Assembly (NCBI GenBank): GCA_016788045.1
Contig: JAEUTG010000028.1
Coordinates: 119,396-183,395 of the forward strand
Length of the DNA: 64,000 nucleotides
From: Bacteroidales bacterium
Lineage (GTDB): Bacteria; Bacteroidota; Bacteroidia; Bacteroidales; Lentimicrobiaceae
Reading direction: 5' to 3'
Below are positions 56,890 to 64,000 of this stretch, in pieces. Below the pieces are notes generated by a model. That model was given only the letters and a program-made list of their open reading frames with translations, made no database searches and was not told the DNA's origin. The translations under genes were made by a program, and so were the position numbers. Each line of letters opens with the position of its first letter. Within the stretch, counting starts at the first letter, position 1.

Positions 56890-56971
56890 TGGGGAGAGGA
56901 GGATTCGAACCTCCGAAGGCTGTGCCAACAGATTTACAGTCTGCCCCATTTGACCGCTCTGGTATCTCCCC
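56890..56971 (-). tRNA. tRNA-Tyr (GTA)
   Basis: 82-nt class II tRNA with a long variable arm. Acceptor GGGGAGA with TCTCCCC, anticodon loop TGTAAAT with GTA, T loop TTCGAAT. Confidence 0.97.
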
Positions 56972-56999
56972 AAAAAATATTCAATATCTTAAAGAACTG

Positions 57000-57073
57000 A
57001 GCCGATGGAGGGATTCGAACCCCCGACCAGCTGATTACAAATCAGCTGCTCTGGCCAACTGAGCTACATCGGC
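57000..57073 (-). tRNA. tRNA-Thr (TGT)
   Basis: Acceptor GCCGATG with CATCGGC, anticodon arm GCTGA-TTTGTAA-TCAGC with TGT, T loop TTCGAAT. First tRNA of the cluster upstream of tuf. Confidence 0.97.
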
Positions 57074-57193
57074 ACGATGTTTGTCACAGGGTGCTTCTAT
57101 TACCCTCCTGTTATCTGGTACCGTAAAAAAAAACTTAATGGGTTAAGTTATTCTCTTACTGCAACCGGCTTTCGATGAACTGATCTGCCTGCT

Positions 57194-57230
57194 TAAAAAA
57201 ACTGCAGTCCTTCTTCTGGAAAAGGACTGC
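57194..57230 (-). terminator. Terminator of the rpsU-xerC-hpf unit
   Basis: Stem GCAGTCCTT with AAGGACTGC, 9 bp, followed on the minus strand by AGTTTTTTT. It lies between hpf and the tRNA-tuf cluster, separating the two units. Confidence 0.88.
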
Positions 57231-57294
57231 AAATGTATAAACTATTTTGACACCAACAAATACTTTTTGGTTTTTTTTCGTTGATTGCCGGAAA

Positions 57295-57591
57295 TTATTT
57301 TCTCACCTTGGTTTTGTGCTTGTCGAGTTGCTTGCGCAATGCATCAACTGCAGTGTCTGTTGCCTCTTCAAATGTTGTACTCTGCTTCTTGGCAAACAGA
57401 TCATTCCCCTTTATCAGCAGCCTGATTTCAGCTACCTTGTTATCCTGTGCTTCGGTATTCTCCAGCTTAAGTGTAACCTCGCTGCCCATTATTCCATCGT
57501 ACACACCCAAAAGCTTTTCAACTTTTTCGTTGATAAATGTTTCGAGTTTCTTGTCAGTTTTAAACTTGACAGCGTTGATGCTAACTTTCAT
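57295..57591 (-). CDS. hpf: Ribosome hibernation promoting factor (short HPF/RaiA family)
   Basis: 98 residues, the short form without the C-terminal dimerisation domain. MKVSINAVKFKTDKKLETFI, the strand with VTLKLEN, and FEEATDTAVDALRKQLDKHK match HPF/YfiA. It binds 30S subunits at stationary phase. The stop is 64 nt before the terminator; it starts 14 nt after xerC. Confidence 0.9.
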   Translation of the reverse strand: MKVSINAVKFKTDKKLETFINEKVEKLLGVYDGIMGSEVTLKLENTEAQDNKVAEIRLLIKGNDLFAKKQSTTFEEATDTAVDALRKQLDKHKTKVRK

Positions 57592-57605
57592 GATTCCTCC
57601 TTTTT

Positions 57606-58490
57606 TTAAGCCCTTGGATGGGCATGTTTGTATATTGATTTAAGCTTTTCAATACTGTTGTGGGTGTAAACCTGTGTTGCAGCGAGGCTGGCATGTCCGA
57701 GTATCTCCTTCAGTACATTCAGATCAGCCCCTTCATTCAACATGTGGGTGGCAAAAGTATGCCGCAAAACATGCGGACTTCTGACCCCCTTAACACCCGC
57801 CACAGTAAGGTATTGCTTCACCTTTCTGTAAATAAACACCGGGTAGGCTTTTTTACCCCGGTCTGTAATGATTAATTCAAAAACACCCGGCTGGGTAACT
57901 TGTTCACGAATGCCGGCATAATTGCTGATCAGATTTAACAAATGTTCTGAAACAGGAATAATCCGCTGCTTGTTTCGCTTACCGGTAACTTTTATTGATT
58001 TTGTCCCTGTATTGATATCCTCCATTTTCAGGTTGATCAGTTCAGAAAGCCTGATCCCTGTGCAGTAAAGGATTTCAATCAGCAGCAAGTCCCTCGTCAG
58101 GGCAAATCCATTGTCAGCTTCTCCGGAAATATCCAGAATTGACTCCATTTGTTCAACTGAGGCGAATTTCGGCAGTACCGACGGGGTTTTCAGAGACACA
58201 GCCTTAGCCACAGGACTGGCCTGAACAACACCTTCTTTCATCAGGTAGCGGTAATAGGCTTTCAGAGTGGAAAGCTTGCGGTTAACACTTCGGGAAACGA
58301 CGCCTTCATCGACCAGGGAGGCCAGCCACGATCTGATCATAGCATAGGTTACCTCCGCGTCGGAAGCTGCACCATAGGTACTGGTCAGATAATTTTCAAA
58401 CTGAGTAAGATCGGTTTTGTAAGCAATAACCGTATGGGAGGAAAATCTTTTCTCGGTTCGTATGTAGCGTAAAAAGGATTCGATAACCAT
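57606..58490 (-). CDS. XerC/XerD-like tyrosine recombinase
   Basis: 294 residues, typical Xer length. N-terminal SAM-like DNA-binding domain (FLRYIRTEKRFSSHTVIAYK). Catalytic set: Arg in CTGIRLSEL, Lys in VTGKRNKQR, HxxR in HVLRHTFATHML, second His in LGHAS and Tyr in QVYTHN. It would resolve chromosome dimers at dif. No phage or integron context, and it is next to rpsU and hpf, so housekeeping. XerC and XerD cannot be separated by eye. Confidence 0.9.
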   Translation of the reverse strand: MVIESFLRYIRTEKRFSSHTVIAYKTDLTQFENYLTSTYGAASDAEVTYAMIRSWLASLVDEGVVSRSVNRKLSTLKAYYRYLMKEGVVQASPVAKAVSLKTPSVLPKFASVEQMESILDISGEADNGFALTRDLLLIEILYCTGIRLSELINLKMEDINTGTKSIKVTGKRNKQRIIPVSEHLLNLISNYAGIREQVTQPGVFELIITDRGKKAYPVFIYRKVKQYLTVAGVKGVRSPHVLRHTFATHMLNEGADLNVLKEILGHASLAATQVYTHNSIEKLKSIYKHAHPRA

Positions 58491-58506
58491 GAAGACAAAT
58501 AAAAAA

Positions 58507-58577
58507 AAGAAAATTCTGTATTCCTGATTAATAATGTCTAAAATTAGGACATTATTGCATCAATACAAAATTTTCTT
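58507..58577 (-). terminator. Long AT-rich hairpin between rpsU and xerC
   Basis: Inner stem AATAATGTC with GACATTATT (9 bp), outer stem AAGAAAATT-c-TGTATT with AATACA-a-AATTTTCTT (15 pairs, one mismatch). The minus-strand end is T-rich (TTTTTTTT). It probably ends most rpsU transcripts before xerC. Confidence 0.65.
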
Positions 58578-58603
58578 CCTTAAATCGCACTTAAAAAAGG
58601 CGC

Positions 58604-58798
58604 CTAGTTCTCCTCGGCCTGCTGTAACTGCTGAACATAAATTGCATGCAACCTCTGTTCGCGGTTCTTCACTGATGGTTTTGTAAATTTCTGCCTTTCG
58701 CGGAGTTCTTTAACAACACCGGTTTTTTCAAATTTACGTTTCAGTTTCTTTAAGGCTCTGTCGATGTTTTCGCCTTCTTTAACGGGTACGATAATCAT
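58604..58798 (-). CDS. rpsU: Ribosomal protein S21
   Basis: 64 residues: IIVPVKEGENIDRALKKLKR, FEKTGVVKELRERQ and FTKPSVKNREQR are diagnostic. It sits at the head of the rpsU-xerC-hpf unit behind a near-ideal promoter. In Bacteroidota it forms part of the site that sequesters the 16S anti-SD. Confidence 0.97.
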   Translation of the reverse strand: MIIVPVKEGENIDRALKKLKRKFEKTGVVKELRERQKFTKPSVKNREQRLHAIYVQQLQQAEEN

Positions 58799-58853
58799 AC
58801 GAAATACGCTCTCTTTCTGTTAAGGTTAATTGAAATCTTTGTTTTAAGGGGTG

Positions 58854-58885
58854 CAAAGATAGCACTTACTTTTTATTCGCCAAAA
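58854..58885 (-). promoter_or_regulatory. Promoter of rpsU
   Basis: The minus strand reads TTTTG, 19 nt, TATCTTTG, C: a full match to the Bacteroidota sigma-ABfr consensus at the ideal spacing. TSS is expected near 58848, about 50 nt before the ATG. Confidence 0.85.
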
Positions 58886-58902
58886 TTATAAGTCATTTTT
58901 TT

Positions 58903-61110
58903 TCAGAGGTTTTGGTTCAGGTAATTCTCTATCAGCGTAAAAAGGTGCATGCGGGTATTCCCGCCGTAAATTCCATGATTGCGGTTCAGGTAAAGCATCT
59001 GATCGAACTGTTTTCCTGCCTGCACCAGCCGTTCCGAAAGTTCAAGCGAATTCTGTACATGCACGTTGTCATCGGCGGTTCCGTGAATGAGCAGAAGTTT
59101 TCCCTGCAGTTTATCGGCGAAAAACAGGGGTGAATTCTGATCATACCCTTCGGGATTGTCCTGAGGTTTGCGCATAAAACGCTCTGTATAGATGTTGTCG
59201 TAATACCGCCAGTTTGTAACCGGGGCAACGGCGATACCCACGCTGAAGGCCCCGTTTCCTTTTACCATGCACGACGAGGAGATGAATCCGCCATAGCTCC
59301 ACCCCCAGATGCCAATGCGGCTACCATCTACATAAGGGAGCCCTGCAGCGAACCTGGCTGCTTCTATCTGGTCGATGGTTTCATACTTCCCTAACTGAAG
59401 GTAGGTAACTTTTCTGAAAGCCTCTCCCCTGGCACCGGTTCCGCGGGGATCAACACACATCACAATGATATCTTTCTGTGCCAGATACTCATCGAAGCCT
59501 ATCCCCCACTGATCGAGCACCTCCTGCGAGTTGGGCCCGCTGTACTGGTTCATCATAACAGGATACTTCTTACCTGCATCAAAACCCGGAGGATAAATCA
59601 CCCAGGCATTCAAAGTGACACTGTCGCTGTTTTTAAAGGTTATAAACTGCTTTAACGGAGGCTGATATTCCTTGATTTTTTCCTGCAAATCAGCATTATC
59701 CTCAAGGGTCCTGATCAGTTTTCCGGATGCATCATACAGAGAAAAGACCGGTGGTGTGGTAACCGAGGAATGGGTGATTATGTAATACCTGAATGTATTG
59801 CTGAAACTGGCACTGCTTGTGCCCGGCAGACCGGAAACTGTCTTTACCTTTCCCTCTTCATTTACTGCATATACCTCACGCCTCAGTGGTGAAACTGCGG
59901 CTGCCTGATAGTAAAAGAGTTTTTTTACCGCATCGTATCCGTAATAGGCAGTCAGATCGAAATTACCGCTGGTCAGCTGCTTTACCTTGTTTCCTTCCAG
60001 ATCGTACAGGTAAAGATGCAACCACCCATCCATCTCGCTCGTCAGTACGAAATGCTTTCCATCCGGCAGAAACTTAATATTGTCGAAGTTGGTTTCATCA
60101 ATGTAGCATTTGTTTTCCTCGGTGTACATCACCACCGACCGTCCGCTGAGTGTATTTGTTTTCAGTATTTCGAGTTTGTTCTGCAGTCTGTTAAGCCTGA
60201 GAATGGCCAGGTAATCCGGGTTGTTCGTATAGATGATTCTGGGTATATACTGGTCTTTTTCAGGTCCGGTATTCACCCTCAGGGTATTGCCGGATTCAAG
60301 GTTGTAAACATGCACGCTTACAACCGAATTGTCTTCCCCTGCTTTGGGATATTTGAACTGGCTGTTGGAAGGGTAGAGTGCATTCTCGTCAAGGGAAGGT
60401 TTCTGCCCCTGAAACATAGTCATGTTGAACATTCTCACATTCCGTTCATCGAACTTCATATAAGCCAGTTTTTTGCTGTCGGGCGACCAGGCAAATGCTT
60501 TGTTGAATTCAAACTCTTCCTCATAAACCCAGTCGGGAGCCCCGTTGATGATTTCGTTAAACTTCCCGTCACTGGTGATTTTTGTTTCTGTTCCTTTAGC
60601 GGGATCAGCAATAAAAAGGTTGTTTTCCCTGACGAAAGCCACCAGGTTTCCGTCAGGAGAAAAGGTTGCCAGTTGCTGTTTTCCATTGGCTGAAAGCGGA
60701 GTGAATTTTTTGAGTTCTGTATCAAAAATGTAGTAATCCGCTTTGAATGACCGCCGGTATAAGGGCTCATAATCTGACTGAATGAGAATCCGCTTTTCAT
60801 CGGCACTGAATTCATAGTCAATGATCATCTTTATACCTGTTTCACTGAAGTCAGCCAGATCGAGCAGGGTTGCTGTTTTCTCCCCGGTCTTATAGCTGTA
60901 TTTCTCCAGTTTTTGATAATCATCAGAGAGGATGGTGTAAAAAAGGCCATCATTCATCGATTTAAGTCCTTCAACCGATGCCGCACTGAAAATGCGTTTT
61001 TTCATCAGCTCTTCAAGGGTAAAGGGTTTTGAGGCTTTCTGGGCAAAACCAGCATTAAACCATGGGAGAAAAGCCAGTAGAATAAGCAGCGGACTGAAGT
61101 TTCTTTTCAT
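58903..61110 (-). CDS. Dipeptidyl peptidase IV-like S9 peptidase
   Basis: 735 residues with signal peptide (to about residue 23, NAGFAQK). The beta-propeller (DPPIV_N) has GAPDWVYEEEF, the Glu pair that holds the substrate N-terminus, and FAWSPDSKKLAYMKFDE. The catalytic domain has GWSYGGFISS (Ser), HGTADDNVH (Asp) and NRNHGIYGG (His). It would remove X-Pro or X-Ala dipeptides in the periplasm. Independent -7 box upstream. Confidence 0.95.
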   Translation of the reverse strand: MKRNFSPLLILLAFLPWFNAGFAQKASKPFTLEELMKKRIFSAASVEGLKSMNDGLFYTILSDDYQKLEKYSYKTGEKTATLLDLADFSETGIKMIIDYEFSADEKRILIQSDYEPLYRRSFKADYYIFDTELKKFTPLSANGKQQLATFSPDGNLVAFVRENNLFIADPAKGTETKITSDGKFNEIINGAPDWVYEEEFEFNKAFAWSPDSKKLAYMKFDERNVRMFNMTMFQGQKPSLDENALYPSNSQFKYPKAGEDNSVVSVHVYNLESGNTLRVNTGPEKDQYIPRIIYTNNPDYLAILRLNRLQNKLEILKTNTLSGRSVVMYTEENKCYIDETNFDNIKFLPDGKHFVLTSEMDGWLHLYLYDLEGNKVKQLTSGNFDLTAYYGYDAVKKLFYYQAAAVSPLRREVYAVNEEGKVKTVSGLPGTSSASFSNTFRYYIITHSSVTTPPVFSLYDASGKLIRTLEDNADLQEKIKEYQPPLKQFITFKNSDSVTLNAWVIYPPGFDAGKKYPVMMNQYSGPNSQEVLDQWGIGFDEYLAQKDIIVMCVDPRGTGARGEAFRKVTYLQLGKYETIDQIEAARFAAGLPYVDGSRIGIWGWSYGGFISSSCMVKGNGAFSVGIAVAPVTNWRYYDNIYTERFMRKPQDNPEGYDQNSPLFFADKLQGKLLLIHGTADDNVHVQNSLELSERLVQAGKQFDQMLYLNRNHGIYGGNTRMHLFTLIENYLNQNL

Positions 61111-61153
61111 TAATATTCTTTTTGTTGTGATACAATCTGCGAAAAAATTACGC

Positions 61154-61161
61154 CAAAGATA
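61154..61161 (-). promoter_or_regulatory. -7 box of the DPP-IV-like gene
   Basis: The minus strand reads TATCTTTG, about 43 nt before the ATG. No -33 TTTG at the usual distance. Confidence 0.52.
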
Positions 61162-61249
61162 AAACTATAGTTGTTGCACCGGATTTCCACCAGCAGAAAT
61201 TGATAAGACAAAAATTCTGCAGGCGCGGTGGCTGAAATCAGAAAAGTCT

Positions 61250-61257
61250 TATATTTG
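61250..61257 (+). promoter_or_regulatory. -7 box of tRNA-Val
   Basis: TATATTTG followed by C, placed 12 nt before the mature 5' end, the distance expected for a short 5' leader. Confidence 0.55.
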
Positions 61258-61269
61258 CCCTCCCGAAAC

Positions 61270-61344
61270 GGGATGTTAGCTCAGTTGGTTCAGAGCATCG
61301 CCTTGACAGGGCGGGGGTCACTGGTTCGAGTCCAGTACATCCCA
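61270..61344 (+). tRNA. tRNA-Val (GAC)
   Basis: 75 nt. Acceptor GGGATGT with ACATCCC, D arm GCTCAGTTGGTTCAGAGC, anticodon loop TTGACAG with GAC, T loop TTCGAGT. No encoded CCA. A terminator follows at once. Confidence 0.94.
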
Positions 61345-61347
61345 CAA

Positions 61348-61373
61348 AAAAAGCCGCATTCCGCGGCTTTTTT
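61348..61373 (+). terminator. Terminator of tRNA-Val
   Basis: AAAGCCGC-ATTCC-GCGGCTTTTTTTA. The A-rich 5' flank makes it usable from both sides, so it may also end the large minus-strand gene that stops at 61400. Confidence 0.88.
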
Positions 61374-61399
61374 TATTTTCAGTGATTCCTCTCTGAGCA

Positions 61400-64000
61400 T
61401 CAGGGATGTGCTGTCTGTATGTAATCATTGCTGTTGTTGTCAATGATGGTCATATCGGCTGTATCCGTCACGCCATCGCCGTTGACATCTGTCAACAGAT
61501 ACCCTTCCAGGTAACCAGAAGCATCATTGTCAACAGGTGTCAGGTCAGCGGTATCAATGGCACCATCCTGGTTTACATCGCCCGAATAGATGACATATTC
61601 TCCGGTAATCATCAGCTTAAGGTTATTTCCATAAACCAATTGAGGTTTATCCATAGCACAGTTTACCGAAGGCCCTGAAATGACCGGACTTTCTGTGGTT
61701 GTCGACAGGCTGTTTCTGTGTTTCACTGTCACGTAGCAAGGCATGTTGACTGAAAGCGGAACAGGGACCGTTGCATAGCCATCGGTGCGCAGTTTAACCG
61801 GACCGGTAACATAATGAACGGTACCATAATCATTGGCATCATGAAACTCAAGGGTGATTACATCGGCTATCCCGTTTTCGAAATGCGGACCGTTTTCATC
61901 GCGAGACTGGCGCATGCTTCCGGGGCCGTTGTAAAGACCTTCAATCATCACCTTCAGGGTAAGCATGTTTTTGTCGGGTGAATAGGCAAAGGCATCGGTA
62001 GCAGAGTAAGCTGCAGATTGGTAGAAACCGGTCACAGAAGCAATGTTCGTGAAATATCCGGCTTCCACATCATCCTGAGTGATGGTATACAGGGAGGTAA
62101 ATGTGCTGTTGTCGGCTGCTCCCGGGGCCAGAACCGGTATCAGACTTCCGGATAGCGGCACCATCGGTGCATTGACTGCTAAATTATTCAGTGTTACATT
62201 CCCGGTGTTGGTGATCTGATAATGATAGCTTATCTGATCTCCGGCATTGAAGATACCCGAAGGCGGAAGATCAAGATAATCTCCGGTGACGCTCAGGCTG
62301 ATTCCGGGGTTAACTTCAAATACCCGGGTGTCGGAATCGCTGTCGTACCAAGCTCCGGTACCTGCATATCCCACAACAGTGGCTGTATTGGTCAGTGATC
62401 CAGCATCGATATCAGCCTGGGTAAGTGTATAAACTGCGCTGAAATTTGTCATATCGCTTGCTCCGGGTTCCAGAACGGCGATCGGGGAACCGGTAACGCT
62501 GACCATAGGATCATTGATTGAAACATTGGCCAGTGTTAAGTTCCCGACATTGGAAACCGTGAAAGAATACGCGATCTGATCTCCGGCATTGTATACACCA
62601 ACTGGCTGGTTATCAATGTAAGTACCTGTTTTTACCAGCTCAATTTTATTGACCGGTGAATCAATGAAATAAACAAATCCGCAATTTTCAAATGCTTCGT
62701 TGATGGCTTTGAGTGCGTACTTGATGTTGCCAAGGGTGGGATGATTGGATCCCGGCAAACTTGCACTTCCTAAAGCCAGATTGGCCAGATCCATCAGATC
62801 CTGAACACTCGGATCGTTTCCAAGGTAGGTATAAACTGAAGGATGAATTGAGAAGTGGGTTGAATCATCCAGCGGATAGGCATTTTCATCCTGACAGGAC
62901 GACGAAGACCTGATGTAGAATTCGGGGCTCTCAAGCAACAGATTGCCCAGAGCAGGCGACAACCAGAGGTTAAACTGAAGGGTTATGGCCTCAACCAGAA
63001 GGGTATTGTTGAACCTGCCATCCGGCTGCAGAAGATTGCCGAAATTGCCACAGCCGAGATTTCCCGACAGTGCAAAAGCATTGTTGTAGCTAGGGAAACG
63101 GTCGATGATACACTGAGCTCCTCCGTCAACCGGAACTGTAAATGAGCGGTTGTTGGCGGGAATACCGACTATCAGCGATCCGTTGGCCTGCAACAGGCTA
63201 TCCATCAGATTATAGGAACTTGTGCCGTCACAGAAGCTACCGGTTGAAATTCCAAGGGTAAATTGAGTAACTGTACAATACTGTTCTTCACAGCCGGTAT
63301 TTCCCCGGGTAATGACGATGCTTTCGCTGTCGGAACAAGCATTGGCGGATGTTACGGTCACGGTGTAGGTGCCCGGATTGAGCACGTTCAGGGTAGCTTC
63401 GGTGCCAAGGACATTGATTCCGTCTGACCATGAGTAGCTTCCGCCACCCGTTGCTGTGAGTAGTATGTTTTCAACGGTGCAGTTCAGCTCGGTGGTTGCC
63501 GGAGTGTTGATGCCTGCCACCGGAACATTCACATCCTGGGTAATGACGATGCTTTCGCTGTCGGAACAGCCATTGGCGGATGTTACGGTCACGGTATAAG
63601 TACCCGGATTGAGTACGTTCAGGGTGGCTTCGGTGCCAAGGACATTGGTCCCGTCTGACCAGGAGTAGTTTCCACCACCCGTTGCTGTGAGAAGTATGTT
63701 TTCCACGGTACAGTTCAGTTCGGTGGTGGCCGGTGCGTTGATGCCTGCCACCGGTACATTCACATCCTGCGTAATGACGATGCTTTCACTGTCGGAACAA
63801 CCATTGGCGGATGTTACGGTCACGGTGTAGGTGCCCGGATTGATTACGTTCAAGGTAGATTCGGTACCGAGGACATTGATTCCGTCTGACCAGGTGTAGC
63901 TTCCGCCGCCGGTGGCTGTGAGCAGAATGTTTTCAACGGTACAGTTCAGTTCGGTGGTGGCCGGAGCGTTGATGCCTGCCAACGGAACATTCACATCCTG
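61400..64000 (-). CDS. Large repetitive surface protein, 3' part (5' end outside the window)
   Basis: An 867-codon open frame continuing past 64000. Order from the N-terminal side: three 77-residue repeats with LNCTVENILLTATGGG and PGTYTVTVTSANGCSDSES (SprB/PKD-like adhesin units), a unique beta-rich region with paired Cys, and two DUF11-like domains (VYNAGDQIAYSFTVSNVGN and a similar copy about 125 residues later). A C-terminal module with two dockerin/EF-hand-like Ca loops (DVNQDGAIDTADL, DVNGDGVTDTADM) follows, ending YIQTAHP. No canonical T9SS tail is visible. Likely an adhesin or S-layer-like protein. Confidence 0.85.
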   Translation of the reverse strand, partial: QDVNVPLAGINAPATTELNCTVENILLTATGGGSYTWSDGINVLGTESTLNVINPGTYTVTVTSANGCSDSESIVITQDVNVPVAGINAPATTELNCTVENILLTATGGGNYSWSDGTNVLGTEATLNVLNPGTYTVTVTSANGCSDSESIVITQDVNVPVAGINTPATTELNCTVENILLTATGGGSYSWSDGINVLGTEATLNVLNPGTYTVTVTSANACSDSESIVITRGNTGCEEQYCTVTQFTLGISTGSFCDGTSSYNLMDSLLQANGSLIVGIPANNRSFTVPVDGGAQCIIDRFPSYNNAFALSGNLGCGNFGNLLQPDGRFNNTLLVEAITLQFNLWLSPALGNLLLESPEFYIRSSSSCQDENAYPLDDSTHFSIHPSVYTYLGNDPSVQDLMDLANLALGSASLPGSNHPTLGNIKYALKAINEAFENCGFVYFIDSPVNKIELVKTGTYIDNQPVGVYNAGDQIAYSFTVSNVGNLTLANVSINDPMVSVTGSPIAVLEPGASDMTNFSAVYTLTQADIDAGSLTNTATVVGYAGTGAWYDSDSDTRVFEVNPGISLSVTGDYLDLPPSGIFNAGDQISYHYQITNTGNVTLNNLAVNAPMVPLSGSLIPVLAPGAADNSTFTSLYTITQDDVEAGYFTNIASVTGFYQSAAYSATDAFAYSPDKNMLTLKVMIEGLYNGPGSMRQSRDENGPHFENGIADVITLEFHDANDYGTVHYVTGPVKLRTDGYATVPVPLSVNMPCYVTVKHRNSLSTTTESPVISGPSVNCAMDKPQLVYGNNLKLMITGEYVIYSGDVNQDGAIDTADLTPVDNDASGYLEGYLLTDVNGDGVTDTADMTIIDNNSNDYIQTAHP
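63308..64000. repeat. Three near-identical 231-bp tandem repeats, running off the window
   Basis: Copies at 63770-64000, 63539-63769 and 63308-63538. The marker ACATCCTG recurs at exactly 231-bp spacing (63531, 63762, 63993). Differences between copies are few and mainly single bases. More copies probably lie beyond the edge. Confidence 0.93.

Noticed and set aside
57606..58490. Tyrosine recombinase as an integrase of a mobile element
   Set aside because: Its neighbours are rpsU, hpf and tuf, its length is Xer-like and no att repeats are seen; housekeeping XerC/D fits better.

Overview
The window is a chromosomal segment of a Bacteroidota bacterium, most likely from the order Bacteroidales. 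The pointers are a gliding/type IX secretion (T9SS) C-terminal sorting domain, DUF349 and DUF3467 proteins, Bacteroidota-style promoters (TTTG, about 19 nt, TATCTTTG), weak Shine-Dalgarno sequences, and the order tRNA-Thr/Tyr/Gly/Thr-tuf-tRNA-Trp-secE-nusG-rplKAJL-rpoBC. IorAB, a methionine-lyase-like enzyme and NADP-type glutamate dehydrogenase fit an amino-acid-using, probably anaerobic organism. Genus and species cannot be told from the sequence.

1-1.5 kb: a lipid-flippase-like membrane protein and a heptose-phosphate nucleotidyltransferase-like protein. 1.5-12.3 kb: a tightly packed, visibly AT-rich minus-strand operon that looks like an acquired defence island. In transcription order it holds a half-size single-TRD HsdS, HsdM, a full HsdS, a small unrecognised protein with an ECEK motif, a HAD hydrolase, an AlbA_2/Schlafen-GHKL-wHTH protein, an ORF made of a 12-bp tandem repeat, HsdR and a YgjP-like metallopeptidase. 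Start and stop codons overlap at four junctions. This is the best candidate for an unusual system in the window.

12.9-28.2 kb: mostly plus-strand metabolic and envelope genes: gdhA, (minus) acpH-like, iorA-iorB, an S9 peptidase, SRPBCC and VOC proteins, a T9SS cargo protein, DUF1801, a MORN protein, an LpxR-like protein, a CapA-like protein, and a thioredoxin/glutaredoxin protein overlapping a GroES-like one. 28.3-40.5 kb: mostly minus-strand AsmA-like, aroC, DUF349, patatin with outer-membrane barrel, a DUF134-VOC-transsulfuration operon and a DUF2179 membrane protein. 40.6-43.4 kb: a small membrane protein and an M1 aminopeptidase.

43.4-58.9 kb: the core information-processing cluster on the minus strand. 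Read in transcription order it is rpsU, xerC-like, hpf, four tRNAs, tuf, tRNA-Trp, secE, nusG, rplK, rplA, rplJ, rplL, rpoB, rpoC, DUF3467. The rplL-rpoB and rpoB-rpoC spacers each carry a long hairpin. 58.9-64 kb: a DPP-IV-like S9 peptidase, tRNA-Val, and the 3' part of a large repetitive surface protein with near-identical 231-bp repeats, DUF11-like domains and a dockerin-like end. That gene runs off the window.
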